Source of the DNA: Hyphomicrobiales bacterium
Lineage (GTDB): Bacteria; Pseudomonadota; Alphaproteobacteria; Rhizobiales; Rhizobiaceae
Direction of reading: 5' to 3'
Length of the DNA stretch: 64,000 nt
NCBI GenBank assembly: GCA_900472175.1
Contig: UCHD01000025.1
Coordinates: 24,283-88,282, forward strand
Shown here: positions 9,401 through 15,851 of the stretch, piece by piece
Layout: each line of letters starts with the position of its first letter
Numbering within the stretch: position 1 is the stretch's first letter
The notes under the pieces: model-generated
The model's database searches: none
What the model was told of the DNA's origin: nothing
What the model saw: the letters and a program-made list of their open reading frames with translations, nothing else
Translations under genes and position numbers: made by a program

Positions 9401-9696
9401 GTCTGCGCCCGATCCTCATGACCTCGATGGCCTTCATCATGGGTGTCGTGCCGCTTGTCATGTCCACCGGCGCCGGTGCTGAAATGCGCCACGCCATGGG
9501 TGTCGCGGTATTCTCCGGCATGATCGGCGTGACGCTGTTCGGTCTGTTCCTGACGCCAGTGTTCTACACACTGGTGCGTGCGATGACCGGAAACCGGCCA
9601 TTGAAGAAGAGCGGACATACCGTCCCTCACGAAACGGCCTCGGTAACGCAACTGCATACCCAGCCGCTCCTGCCCGGGCTTGAAGCCGCCGAATAG
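6469..9696 (+). CDS. RND multidrug efflux transporter (AcrB/HAE-1 family)
   Basis: This 1075-residue inner-membrane proton/drug antiporter has 12 expected helices and two large periplasmic loops. It begins with the conserved NISRFFIDRPVFAGVLS. The helix-4 proton-relay Asp pair is in GIVVDDAIVVVENVER and the helix-10 Lys is in GLSAKNAILIVEFAREL, both intact. Length and motifs fit the hydrophobe/amphiphile exporters (AcrB, MexB, rhizobial AmeB/BepE-like). It forms an operon with the adaptor under the divergent TetR, and ends at a strong stem-loop terminator. Substrates cannot be named; rhizobial homologues export plant flavonoids, antibiotics and detergents. Confidence 0.95.
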   Translation: MNISRFFIDRPVFAGVLSFIIFLGGLIAMTILPISEYPDVVPPQIVVRANYPGANPKVIAETVATPLEESINGVEDMLYMSSQATTDGLMTLTVTFKLGTDPDQAQQLVQNRVGQAEPRLPEEVRRLGITTIKSSPDLMMVVHLTSPEGRYDMTYLRNYALINVKDRLARIDGVGQVQLFGSGDYSMRIWLDPQKMAQLGLSASDIVNEIRAQNVQAAAGVIGSSPNAQGVDLQLSVNAQGRLQSEEEFGEIIIKTSPTGAITRLRDVSRIELGSAEYSLRSLLNNKQAVAIPVFQAPGSNAIEIADQVRTTMEEIKASMPQDVDYEIVYDTTQFVRASIEAVIHTLLEAIALVVIVVIIFLQTWRASIIPLIAVPVSIIGTFAVMQMLGFSINALSLFGLVLAIGIVVDDAIVVVENVERNIEDGLSPREATYKAMTEVSGPIIAIALVLVAVFVPLAFISGLTGQFYKQFALTIAISTVISAFNSLTLSPALAALLLRGHDAPKDRLTRVMDFLFGWFFRGFNAVFSRGSRAYSSGVRGVISRKTLMMGVYLLLVGATVFFFKAVPPGFVPPQDKQYLVGFTQLPDGASLDRTEEVIRRISDISLKVPGVESAIAFPGLSINGFTNSSNAGIVFLSLKPFEERTTPDLSAGAIAGRLNQELSVIQESFSAIFPPPPVQGLGAIGGFKLQLEDKAGLGYEALDAAVKGFMAKAYVTPELVGMFSSYQVNVPQLYADVDRAKARQLNVPLTEIFNTLQIYLGSVYVNDFNKFGRTYSVRVQADANYRAQAEDIGKLEVRSNSGEMIPLSAVLNVTSSAGPERAMRYNGFLSADINGNTAPGYSSGQARAAVERIAAETLPAGVTFEWTELTYQEIIAGNTGILIFPLSILLVFLVLAAQYESLTLPLSIIMIIPMALLAALGGVWLTAGDNNVFTQIGLIVLVGLSAKNAILIVEFARELEFEGATPFDAVIKASRLRLRPILMTSMAFIMGVVPLVMSTGAGAEMRHAMGVAVFSGMIGVTLFGLFLTPVFYTLVRAMTGNRPLKKSGHTVPHETASVTQLHTQPLLPGLEAAE

Positions 9697-9715
9697 GCGG
9701 TCGGGCAATTCAAAA

Positions 9716-9746
9716 AAAACGGCGCCGCAACCAGCGGCGCCGTTTT
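9716..9746. terminator. Strong bidirectional intrinsic terminator
   Basis: A 13-bp perfect stem (AAAACGGCGCCGC / GCGGCGCCGTTTT) with loop AACCA sits between the convergent RND pump (stop 9696) and chemoreceptor (stop 9769). It carries a U-run on both strands. Confidence 0.92.
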
Positions 9747-9768
9747 CGTATCAACCGGGATTGGTGGT

Positions 9769-11556
9769 TTAAAACTCTTCCCAGTTCTCCTGCGCAGGCG
9801 CTGCACTGCCGGAAAAGGTGCGGATCACCTGCCCAGCCAGCTTGCGCGCCGGCGACGCGGCCGGCCGGGAATGATGCCCGGCATCCACCGCCCGGGGTGC
9901 ACTCGCCCGTTGCCCGACCCGGAACTGACCGAGCAACGAGAACAATGCTTCCGCCTCACGGGCCAGACTGTGGCTGGCCGCGGTCGACTGCTCGACCATC
10001 GCCGCGTTCTGTTGCGTACCCTGATCCATGGCGTTGACCGCGTGGTTGATCTCCTTCAGGCCCGTTGCCTGTTCCCGTGCGCCTTCAACGATGGCGACGA
10101 CGTTGGTGTTGATCTCCTGAACCTGCTTGACGATTTCTTCCAGCGCCTTGCCGGTTTCGCCGACCAGCGAAACACCGCTTTTCACCTGTTCGCCCGACGT
10201 GTTGATCAGCGCCTTGATTTCCTTGGCCGCCTTGGCAGAGCGTTGCGCCAGTTCGCGCACCTCCTGGGCGACGACCGCAAACCCCTTGCCAGCATCGCCA
10301 GCACGCGCAGCCTCCACGCCGGCATTCAAGGCCAGCAAGTTGGTCTGGAAGGCGATATCGTCGATGACGCCAATGATGTTGGAGATTTCGCGCGACGAGT
10401 TCTCGATCTCCCCCATCGCCGTGATCGCGTTGCGAACCACAGCACCGGATCGCTCTGCATTCGTGCGAGTCGCTGCAACGAGATTGCCGGCCTCTTCCGC
10501 CCTGCGGCTTGAATCCGCGACGGTCGTGGTGATCTGCTCAAGCGCAGCCGCCGTTTCCTCGACAGAAGCCGCCTGCTGCTCCGTCCGCTTCGACAGGTCG
10601 TCGGCTGCGGACCGGATTTCTGTCGAGCCGGCGGCAATGGCCTCCGCATTCGAACCGACCGATTGCATCGCCGAGCAAAGCTTGCCAACGGCATCGTTGA
10701 AATCGTGACGCACCTTTTCCATCGTCGGAACGAAAGGGGTGTCGAGTTTTTGTGTCAGGTCGCCATCCGCCAGGTTTTTCAGAGCCTTAGCCAGCATCCC
10801 GACTGCGCCCATGCGCTCGGTCACATCTGTCGCAAGCTTCACGACCTTGTAGACCTTACCCTTGTCATCAGCGATCGGGTTATAGGCTGCCTGGATCCAG
10901 ATTTCCTTGCCGCCTTTGCCGAAACGGAGGAATTCATTGGCGGTAAATTCGCCGCGGCCGAGCCGCTCCCAGAACTGCCGGTACTCCTCCGTCTGCACAT
11001 AGGCAGGATCGCAGAACATCCGATGATGCCGGCCTTGAATTTCCTGCAGTTGATATCCCAGCGCACCGCAGAAGTTTTCATTGGCAGTGATGATTTCGCC
11101 GGTCGGGGTAAACTCGATCACCGCCTGCGAGCGGGAAACGGCATTCAGCTTGCTGGAATCCTCCATGGCTTTCTGCCGGACGACGGTGATATCGGTTGCG
11201 AACTTCACCACCTTGTAAGGCTTGCCGCCACGGGAAACCGGGTTGTACGAGGCCTCGATCCAGATCTCCCGGCCGCTTTTGGTGATACGCTTATATTGCT
11301 GCCGGTCGAACTCGCCGCGGCCGAGCCGCGCCCAGAATTCGCGATACTCCAAACTGTTTGCTTCCGCTGGATCAACGAAAATCCGGTGGTGTTTGCCTTT
11401 GATTTCCGCCAGTTCATAGCCCAGCGCCGCGCAGAAATTCGGGTTCGCGCTGAGAATGTTGCCGCTGAGATCGAATTCGATAACCGCCTGTGACTTGTGC
11501 ATCGCAGCCAGAACAGCTGCGGCGTCGCCACCAAAACGTGGGAAAAGCCTACTCAT
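9769..11556 (-). CDS. Soluble two-PAS methyl-accepting chemotaxis protein
   Basis: This 595-residue chemoreceptor has no transmembrane segment. It carries two tandem PAS domains with similar sequences (about residues 12-125 and 135-250; each contains a GKHHRIF or GRHHRMF stretch and an EIWI-A-YNP stretch), a short HAMP-like linker, and a signalling domain with the conserved hairpin tip ([19 protein letters not shown]...[10 protein letters not shown]). It ends in NWEEF, a variant of the NWETF pentapeptide that tethers CheR and CheB. I chose ATG at 11556 because GAAGGAGG lies just upstream; the 31-residue extension to 11649 is basic and unlike the family. It resembles the cytosolic McpY/IcpA receptors of Sinorhizobium and may sense redox or metabolic state; the ligand is unknown. 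Confidence 0.92.
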   Translation of the reverse strand: MSRLFPRFGGDAAAVLAAMHKSQAVIEFDLSGNILSANPNFCAALGYELAEIKGKHHRIFVDPAEANSLEYREFWARLGRGEFDRQQYKRITKSGREIWIEASYNPVSRGGKPYKVVKFATDITVVRQKAMEDSSKLNAVSRSQAVIEFTPTGEIITANENFCGALGYQLQEIQGRHHRMFCDPAYVQTEEYRQFWERLGRGEFTANEFLRFGKGGKEIWIQAAYNPIADDKGKVYKVVKLATDVTERMGAVGMLAKALKNLADGDLTQKLDTPFVPTMEKVRHDFNDAVGKLCSAMQSVGSNAEAIAAGSTEIRSAADDLSKRTEQQAASVEETAAALEQITTTVADSSRRAEEAGNLVAATRTNAERSGAVVRNAITAMGEIENSSREISNIIGVIDDIAFQTNLLALNAGVEAARAGDAGKGFAVVAQEVRELAQRSAKAAKEIKALINTSGEQVKSGVSLVGETGKALEEIVKQVQEINTNVVAIVEGAREQATGLKEINHAVNAMDQGTQQNAAMVEQSTAASHSLAREAEALFSLLGQFRVGQRASAPRAVDAGHHSRPAASPARKLAGQVIRTFSGSAAPAQENWEEF

Positions 11557-12119
11557 ACAACGCCTCCTTCGGCATCTGATCATTTTCCATGCGCCACTTG
11601 GGCGCAACAATAGGTGCACGCGCTGGCCGGTCCGGGCCGCGAGTGTCAATGATTTTCAAATCTCTTATGGCCATTGAGTCTGGCTCAGGCGATCGCCGGA
11701 CATCCAAAGGACGCCGGCGAACCGGTCAGGCTTCTTGGAAAAAGGTCATGCCGGTCTTCCCGGCTTGTGCATCAGCGTCATGCTCGAATATTCGAATATT
11801 CGAATGCACAACACAACTATTGGTATAATAGTTAAAAGAATGATTAATAAACCGGGCAATTTTTAAGCACCTGACGTACTCGATACCGCCAGTGCTGGAG
11901 ACTGAACCTCCTACCCAATGAAAATCCAACACTATGTTATATAACAATATTATTCGAAAGTTTGACTGCTCAAATCCGCCGCTTGTTGCAATCCCCGGGG
12001 CGTAATTAGGCGGAACGAAAATGCGGCGCAACACCCCCCAAATACACAACCTATAATTGATTTTGTGACTTCGCCATTTCTTTCACACCCGACCACATTC
12101 GTTTTTGCAATCGTGAGGT
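11557..12119. other. AT-rich intergenic region without a supported gene
   Basis: About 560 bases between the chemoreceptor start and the hexosaminidase end have lower GC than the surroundings, especially 11780-11980. The only notable structures are the repeat palindrome at 11784 and several short A/T runs. A leftward ORF of 107 codons (11726-12049) starts with TTG, has no ribosome-binding site and resembles nothing known to me. The right-hand part probably holds the chemoreceptor promoter or an untranslated RNA, but I cannot show either. Confidence 0.4.
11784..11803. repeat. 20-bp palindrome made of 8-bp tandem units
   Basis: TCGAATATTCGAATATTCGA is a perfect palindrome and also two and a half copies of the 8-bp unit TCGAATAT. 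It lies about 230 bases upstream of the chemoreceptor gene. Its position suggests a regulator-binding site, for which I have no family match. Confidence 0.6.
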
Positions 12120-12150
12120 AGGAGCGCGTGCAGACACCGCCCGCGCTCCT
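12120..12150 (-). terminator. Hairpin downstream of hexosaminidase
   Basis: AGGAGCGCG (12120-12128) and CGCGCTCCT (12142-12150) form a 9-bp perfect stem with a 13-base loop, 7 bases past the stop codon of the leftward hexosaminidase gene. No U-tract follows, so it may end the transcript or protect its 3' end. Confidence 0.4.
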
Positions 12151-12157
12151 GTCTGGA

Positions 12158-14182
12158 TCAATGTTCCGCGTAAATGCCGTAGAGGATCGGCATCAGGCCG
12201 ACCAGTGCTTCAAATCGTGCAAAGGACTTCCGCTCCGGCAACGTCCAGCCTGTTTCGGCAAGTGCCGACAGGCGCGGAAAGACCAGCCGGTCGAAGACGC
12301 CGCGATCAGTCATCGGTTCCGACCAGATACAGCATTGCACGCCGGACAGATGCTTCTTCTGTTCGTCATTCCACCCTTCGATCGGATCGAACGTGTAGAG
12401 CTTTTCCGGATCCGACCAGCCGGCCCAACTGGCGCCTGGCTCTGACCACGCCTGGCTATTGGCCATGTCGAGGTAATAAACCTGGCCGGGGCAGACGACC
12501 ATATCGTAGCCCTCGCCCGCCAAGGCCGCAGACGCCTCGACCGTCCGCCAGCCGAACAGCAGCGACCGCCCCTTGTCGATGACGTTACCGTGCGCCGCTT
12601 CCTGCCAGCCGCCGGTGACGCACCCGCGCGAGGCGAGGAAAGCCTGCACACGCGCCAGGAACTCTGCCTGCAGCACCGCTGCGCCCGATCCGTCGATCTC
12701 GTCAGCACCGTGCGTGTTGGTGATAACGTTCAGCCGCGCGGCATGCGCGGTCGCCATCGCCTCGCCGCTGACCTCGCGCAGACGGGCAAGCGCCTCCGGC
12801 GAGCCCGACCACGCGCCGAGCGGCACTTCGTCGGCGCCGATATGGATGATCTTCGATGGAAACAGTTCGATCAGTTCATCGAAGATCGTTTCGAGAACCC
12901 GGTAGGTTTCTTCCCGCGCCGGATTGATGCAATTGTCCGGGAACCCTTGGACAGAGAAATAGCTACCCTTTTCCTGCGGATCGCGCAGTTCGGGGATCGC
13001 TTGCTGCATGGCGTAGCAATGGCCCGGCACATCGATCTCGGGCACCACCTCGATGCCGAGCCCACCGGCCAAGGCGACGATCTGCCGGATGGCCGCCTTG
13101 GTATAATAGCCGCCGGTCACCTGTGGGCCGGACCCCAGCAGCGGTGGGATTTTCAAACCATGGCCGCGCCAGGCGCCGATCTCCGTCAACGCCGGATAGG
13201 CGTCGATCTCGACACGCCACGCTTCATCGTCGGAGAGATGCCAATGAAAGCGGTTCAGCTTGTTCCAGGCCATGATGCGCAGGAACTGTTCGATTTCCGC
13301 CGTGGCATAAAACTGCCGGGCGACATCCAGATGCACCCCGCGCCAGCCAAGCGCCGGCGCATCGGTGATCTCGCCGGACGCGGGAAACAGGAAGGTCTCG
13401 GGATGAAGCCGTGCGCCACGCAAGATCTGCCCCAGCGTGATCAACCCGTAAAGGAAACCGGCACGCCCAGTCGCCGATACCGTCACGCCAGATGCGGAAA
13501 ATTTGAGGCCATATGCCTCTGGCGCAAACCCATCGGCCGACACAAACGAAATCAGTAAACCGCCTTCCGCGACAGGACGGACGATCCCTTCGACGGGAAA
13601 CAGGCTGTCCGCGAGCGCCTTGAAAGCCTGCGCAGCAGCAGCAGCCTCGCCGCCTTCAGCCTGCAGCGCAAGCCCGGCAGGCGGCGCCAAGCGGCCGGAG
13701 ACCGAGACGGCGCTTGGCCACGGCACCACGGAAACCGTCACCGGCGCCACCTTTGGAATCGGATAAACAACGGCACCGCGCGTCAGTGTTGCGTTATCGC
13801 CCTTCGCCCGCGTCGGGGCAACGCTGACCGGCACCGTATTGTTGTCGGTGAGCACGACGTAACCGGCATTGGCACCATCGGTCCAATGCTTGGGATGATA
13901 GCTCATGCCATGCGCCTTGATGGTCCAGGTCTCGCCCGGCTTGAGCACAAAACCTTCCGGCGGCGCGAACTCCGAATGGTTCGACAGCCGCTTCAACAAT
14001 CTGCCGCCTTCGACGGTCGCCTCAGGATCGATGCGCGCCGGACCGGACACGCAAAGCTTGAAATCGGCAAGCGGCTGATCGGTATTGTTGGTCAAGGTCA
14101 GTGTATAGACGGGATTTTCGTCCTGCCCCACTGGCACCCAGAAGGTTTCCAGCTGGTATTTGATCTTGGTCGCAATCGTCAT
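12158..14182 (-). CDS. Family 20 glycoside hydrolase, beta-N-acetylhexosaminidase
   Basis: The 674-residue enzyme should remove terminal N-acetylglucosamine (or N-acetylgalactosamine) from chito-oligosaccharides. It has an N-terminal beta-rich domain, a GH20b-like domain (about residues 160-290) and a GH20 barrel beginning near LGWRGVHLDVARQFY. The catalytic Asp-Glu pair is in IHIGADEVPLGAW; these two residues perform substrate-assisted catalysis. There is no signal peptide, so it probably acts in the cytoplasm on imported disaccharides. I chose ATG at 14182 because GGAGG lies 5 bases upstream. It follows a GNAT gene by 19 bases in one transcript that starts at the promoter near 14990. Confidence 0.92.
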   Translation of the reverse strand: MTIATKIKYQLETFWVPVGQDENPVYTLTLTNNTDQPLADFKLCVSGPARIDPEATVEGGRLLKRLSNHSEFAPPEGFVLKPGETWTIKAHGMSYHPKHWTDGANAGYVVLTDNNTVPVSVAPTRAKGDNATLTRGAVVYPIPKVAPVTVSVVPWPSAVSVSGRLAPPAGLALQAEGGEAAAAAQAFKALADSLFPVEGIVRPVAEGGLLISFVSADGFAPEAYGLKFSASGVTVSATGRAGFLYGLITLGQILRGARLHPETFLFPASGEITDAPALGWRGVHLDVARQFYATAEIEQFLRIMAWNKLNRFHWHLSDDEAWRVEIDAYPALTEIGAWRGHGLKIPPLLGSGPQVTGGYYTKAAIRQIVALAGGLGIEVVPEIDVPGHCYAMQQAIPELRDPQEKGSYFSVQGFPDNCINPAREETYRVLETIFDELIELFPSKIIHIGADEVPLGAWSGSPEALARLREVSGEAMATAHAARLNVITNTHGADEIDGSGAAVLQAEFLARVQAFLASRGCVTGGWQEAAHGNVIDKGRSLLFGWRTVEASAALAGEGYDMVVCPGQVYYLDMANSQAWSEPGASWAGWSDPEKLYTFDPIEGWNDEQKKHLSGVQCCIWSEPMTDRGVFDRLVFPRLSALAETGWTLPERKSFARFEALVGLMPILYGIYAEH

Positions 14183-14201
14183 CATGTCCTCCAGAGAACT
14201 G

Positions 14202-14678
14202 TCAATCGGCGCTGTTAAGCAGTCCGGCATAGACGCCGGGCTTTGAATTCGGGATCGGCGTTGCGCCCACGGTCCGCTCGTAAAAGGCCGATGGGCCGAC
14301 ATCGCCGATAATGGCGTAGCCGTAACCCATCACTTTCAAATCCAGCAGGCTGGCGAGAAGCAGGGCATGACCGATGCCTTCGCCGCGCGCCGCTTCATCG
14401 ACCCCGGTTGGTCCGAAGAACCCGCGGGCGATCGATTCATGGCAGGCAAAACCGATCAGTTTTTGCGTCCGCGTTGCCAGGAAACAAGCCGGCGGCTGGC
14501 GGGCGAAGGACACCGCCATTTCGCTCGCCCAGCCGGATCCGAATTTTTCCCGCACCCAACCGGTGACCAGCTCAAATTCCGGCGCAAGCGCCCGGCGGAT
14601 GGTGACACCGGCCCTTTCCATGCGCGCATCGAGTTCCGGGACAGGTTTGACCAGTGAAAGATTGACCAGATAATCCAT
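14202..14678 (-). CDS. GNAT-family N-acetyltransferase
   Basis: The 158-residue protein has the GNAT fold: an acceptor region (VTIRRALAPEFELVTGWVREKFG), the acetyl-CoA-binding segment GVDEAARGEGIGHALLLASL (R/Q-x-x-G-x-G/A) and a C-terminal FYERTVGATPIP. ATG at 14678 begins MDYLVNLSL with a weak AGGG upstream; the longer ORF to 14795 adds an unlikely polar extension. It is cotranscribed with the GH20 hexosaminidase, so its acceptor could be an amino sugar or a related metabolite. The substrate is not known, and the operon pairing is the only clue. Confidence 0.82.
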   Translation of the reverse strand: MDYLVNLSLVKPVPELDARMERAGVTIRRALAPEFELVTGWVREKFGSGWASEMAVSFARQPPACFLATRTQKLIGFACHESIARGFFGPTGVDEAARGEGIGHALLLASLLDLKVMGYGYAIIGDVGPSAFYERTVGATPIPNSKPGVYAGLLNSAD

Positions 14679-14847
14679 AGTGAACCCTGTATCATTATGT
14701 TGGGGATGGGCCGAACGTGCGGGCACAGTATCTTGCAAATCCATGCGGCCGCCGGTTCGATAAGCTGCGGCAATATTGCACGAGTGCTTGCACATTGAAC
14801 AATGGCGGCACGGAAAGCCATATCAAGGCATCAAAACCCTTCGCTCT

Positions 14848-14928
14848 TTAAGGCACATCGGCAATGCCGTTGCCCCCAAGCCTGTCCGGCCACACCACAA
14901 CGAACCGCCGCACTTCAATCTCAGCCAT
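14848..14928 (-). CDS. 26-codon mini-ORF heading the GNAT-hexosaminidase transcript
   Basis: A short reading frame (MAEIEVRRFVVVWPDRLGGN then GIADVP, stop) begins at ATG 14928 with GGGGAGG 8 bases upstream, a much better ribosome-binding site than that of the GNAT gene. It is the first start codon after the candidate promoter (14986-15014). It is too short for database recognition by eye. It could be a leader peptide, a small functional protein or the remnant of a lost gene. Confidence 0.35.
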   Translation of the reverse strand: MAEIEVRRFVVVWPDRLGGNGIADVP

Positions 14929-14963
14929 GACGAACGCCTCCCCAGACTTCGTTGATCTGACCA

Positions 14964-14986
14964 TTAAGTCAACATATTGGACTTAA
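14964..14986. promoter_or_regulatory. Inverted-repeat operator overlapping a promoter
   Basis: TTAAGTC (14964-14970) and GACTTAA (14980-14986) are perfect 7-bp arms separated by 9 bases, with one more matched position inside. It sits directly downstream of the leftward -10 element, where a bound repressor would block transcription of the GNAT-hexosaminidase operon. The regulator is not encoded in the window as far as I can tell. Confidence 0.6.
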
Positions 14987-15014
14987 CCTAAGGCGAGGGG
15001 TGAATATCTGTCAA
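14986..15014 (-). promoter_or_regulatory. Candidate promoter of GNAT-hexosaminidase operon
   Basis: On the minus strand TTGACA (15009-15014) and TTAGGT (14986-14991) are spaced 17 bases apart. The operator arms begin at the -10 element. Confidence 0.55.
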
Positions 15015-15119
15015 TCATCCGGCTAGCCTGATGATCAAAATCACCGCCACTGCAAAGACCAGCGATCACAACAGGTACGATCGCGTTCCCACGTGCCAGA
15101 GAGCCACATTTACCTTAAG

Positions 15120-15135
15120 TTAAGAAACCCTTAAC
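15120..15135 (+). promoter_or_regulatory. Candidate CtrA-binding site
   Basis: TTAA-N7-TTAAC (TTAA 15120-15123, GAAACCC, TTAAC 15131-15135) matches the full CtrA box of alphaproteobacteria. It lies 80 bases upstream of a small membrane-protein gene. The other genes whose starts I examined do not show the complete motif. Confidence 0.5.
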
Positions 15136-15214
15136 ATCCCTCATTCCGATAATGACTTACGTCTAACTTTCGCGCAGATTGTACGTAGAGGAGAACAAAG
15201 AGGAGCGCTGCATC

Positions 15215-15475
15215 ATGTCGAACCTGCTGATCGCAGCACTGGCTTATGGCGCCGCCACCCTGCTCTATCTGGTGCCGACCTATATCGAGGGGGAAAGAAC
15301 CGGCGGCCAATGGTCGGGGCACCGCATAGCCGGCCTGGTTTTCTGCTTCTTCTGGCCGTTGCTGACCGTTGTTTTGATCTGCAAGGCCGCAACAGCCACA
15401 TCCAAACCAACATTCATTTTTGTTGATTACCCAGTTCCCCTGCAACCCAAACCCGCAGGCCGGCCTCGTGATTAA
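15215..15475 (+). CDS. Small two-helix membrane protein, unknown function
   Basis: The 86-residue product has two predicted transmembrane helices (about residues 3-19 LLIAALAYGAATLLYLV and 37-54 GLVFCFFWPLLTVVLIC), a polar loop between them and a Pro-rich tail (PVPLQPKPAGRP). ATG at 15215 is preceded by AGGAG with 9 bases spacing; an upstream start at 15179 would add 12 charged residues. A full CtrA-type box lies 80 bases upstream, so cell-cycle control is possible. It stands alone between two unrelated operons. I do not recognise the family. Confidence 0.6.
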   Translation: MSNLLIAALAYGAATLLYLVPTYIEGERTGGQWSGHRIAGLVFCFFWPLLTVVLICKAATATSKPTFIFVDYPVPLQPKPAGRPRD

Positions 15476-15851
15476 GCCATCGCATAACGGCTGCCATCGA
15501 TTCACGATTGAGTAACCATATGCGTCACGACCGCGGCTGGCGAAGGCCCGTGCCGATTTTCGCGAAAATCCACCAAAGATTGCATAAGCTTGGGATTGGC
15601 GGCGCCCAATCGGCGATCCAATGTTGCCTTGAAAGAACCGCGAAAGCGCATAAAAATACAGCCGAGAAGAGAAAACCATCACTCCATGCAATACTTTTAG
15701 TTTTAGTAAAAAGCCGAAATTCTTCTTAAATGAATTTTTACCCTGAGACGAAATATCGAAATTCACTTCTGAATTGCGGCCCAGTTTAACACATCGCGGA
15801 CGCTTTTCGGGCATTATCAGGCCTCTCAGGGCAAGTCGGGGATTTTGCTGC
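15476..15851. other. Long AT-rich leader upstream of the polysaccharide cluster
   Basis: These 376 bases contain no supported gene. Visible structures are a perfect 16-bp palindrome GATTTTCGCGAAAATC (15555-15570), a GC-rich inverted repeat GATTGG...CCAATC around 15594-15611 and a strongly AT-rich stretch at 15650-15770. Given its place before the first gene of a large polysaccharide cluster, it probably holds the promoter and a structured 5' leader. I cannot pick a promoter with confidence. Confidence 0.45.

Noticed and set aside
11726..12049. Leftward ORF of 107 codons in the AT-rich gap
   Set aside because: It has a TTG start, no ribosome-binding site, no recognised motif and spans the repeat palindrome; more likely regulatory DNA.
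15555..15570. Perfect palindrome GATTTTCGCGAAAATC before the polysaccharide cluster
   Set aside because: It could be an operator, but I see no promoter element next to it and no known regulator for it, so it is mentioned only under the leader region.
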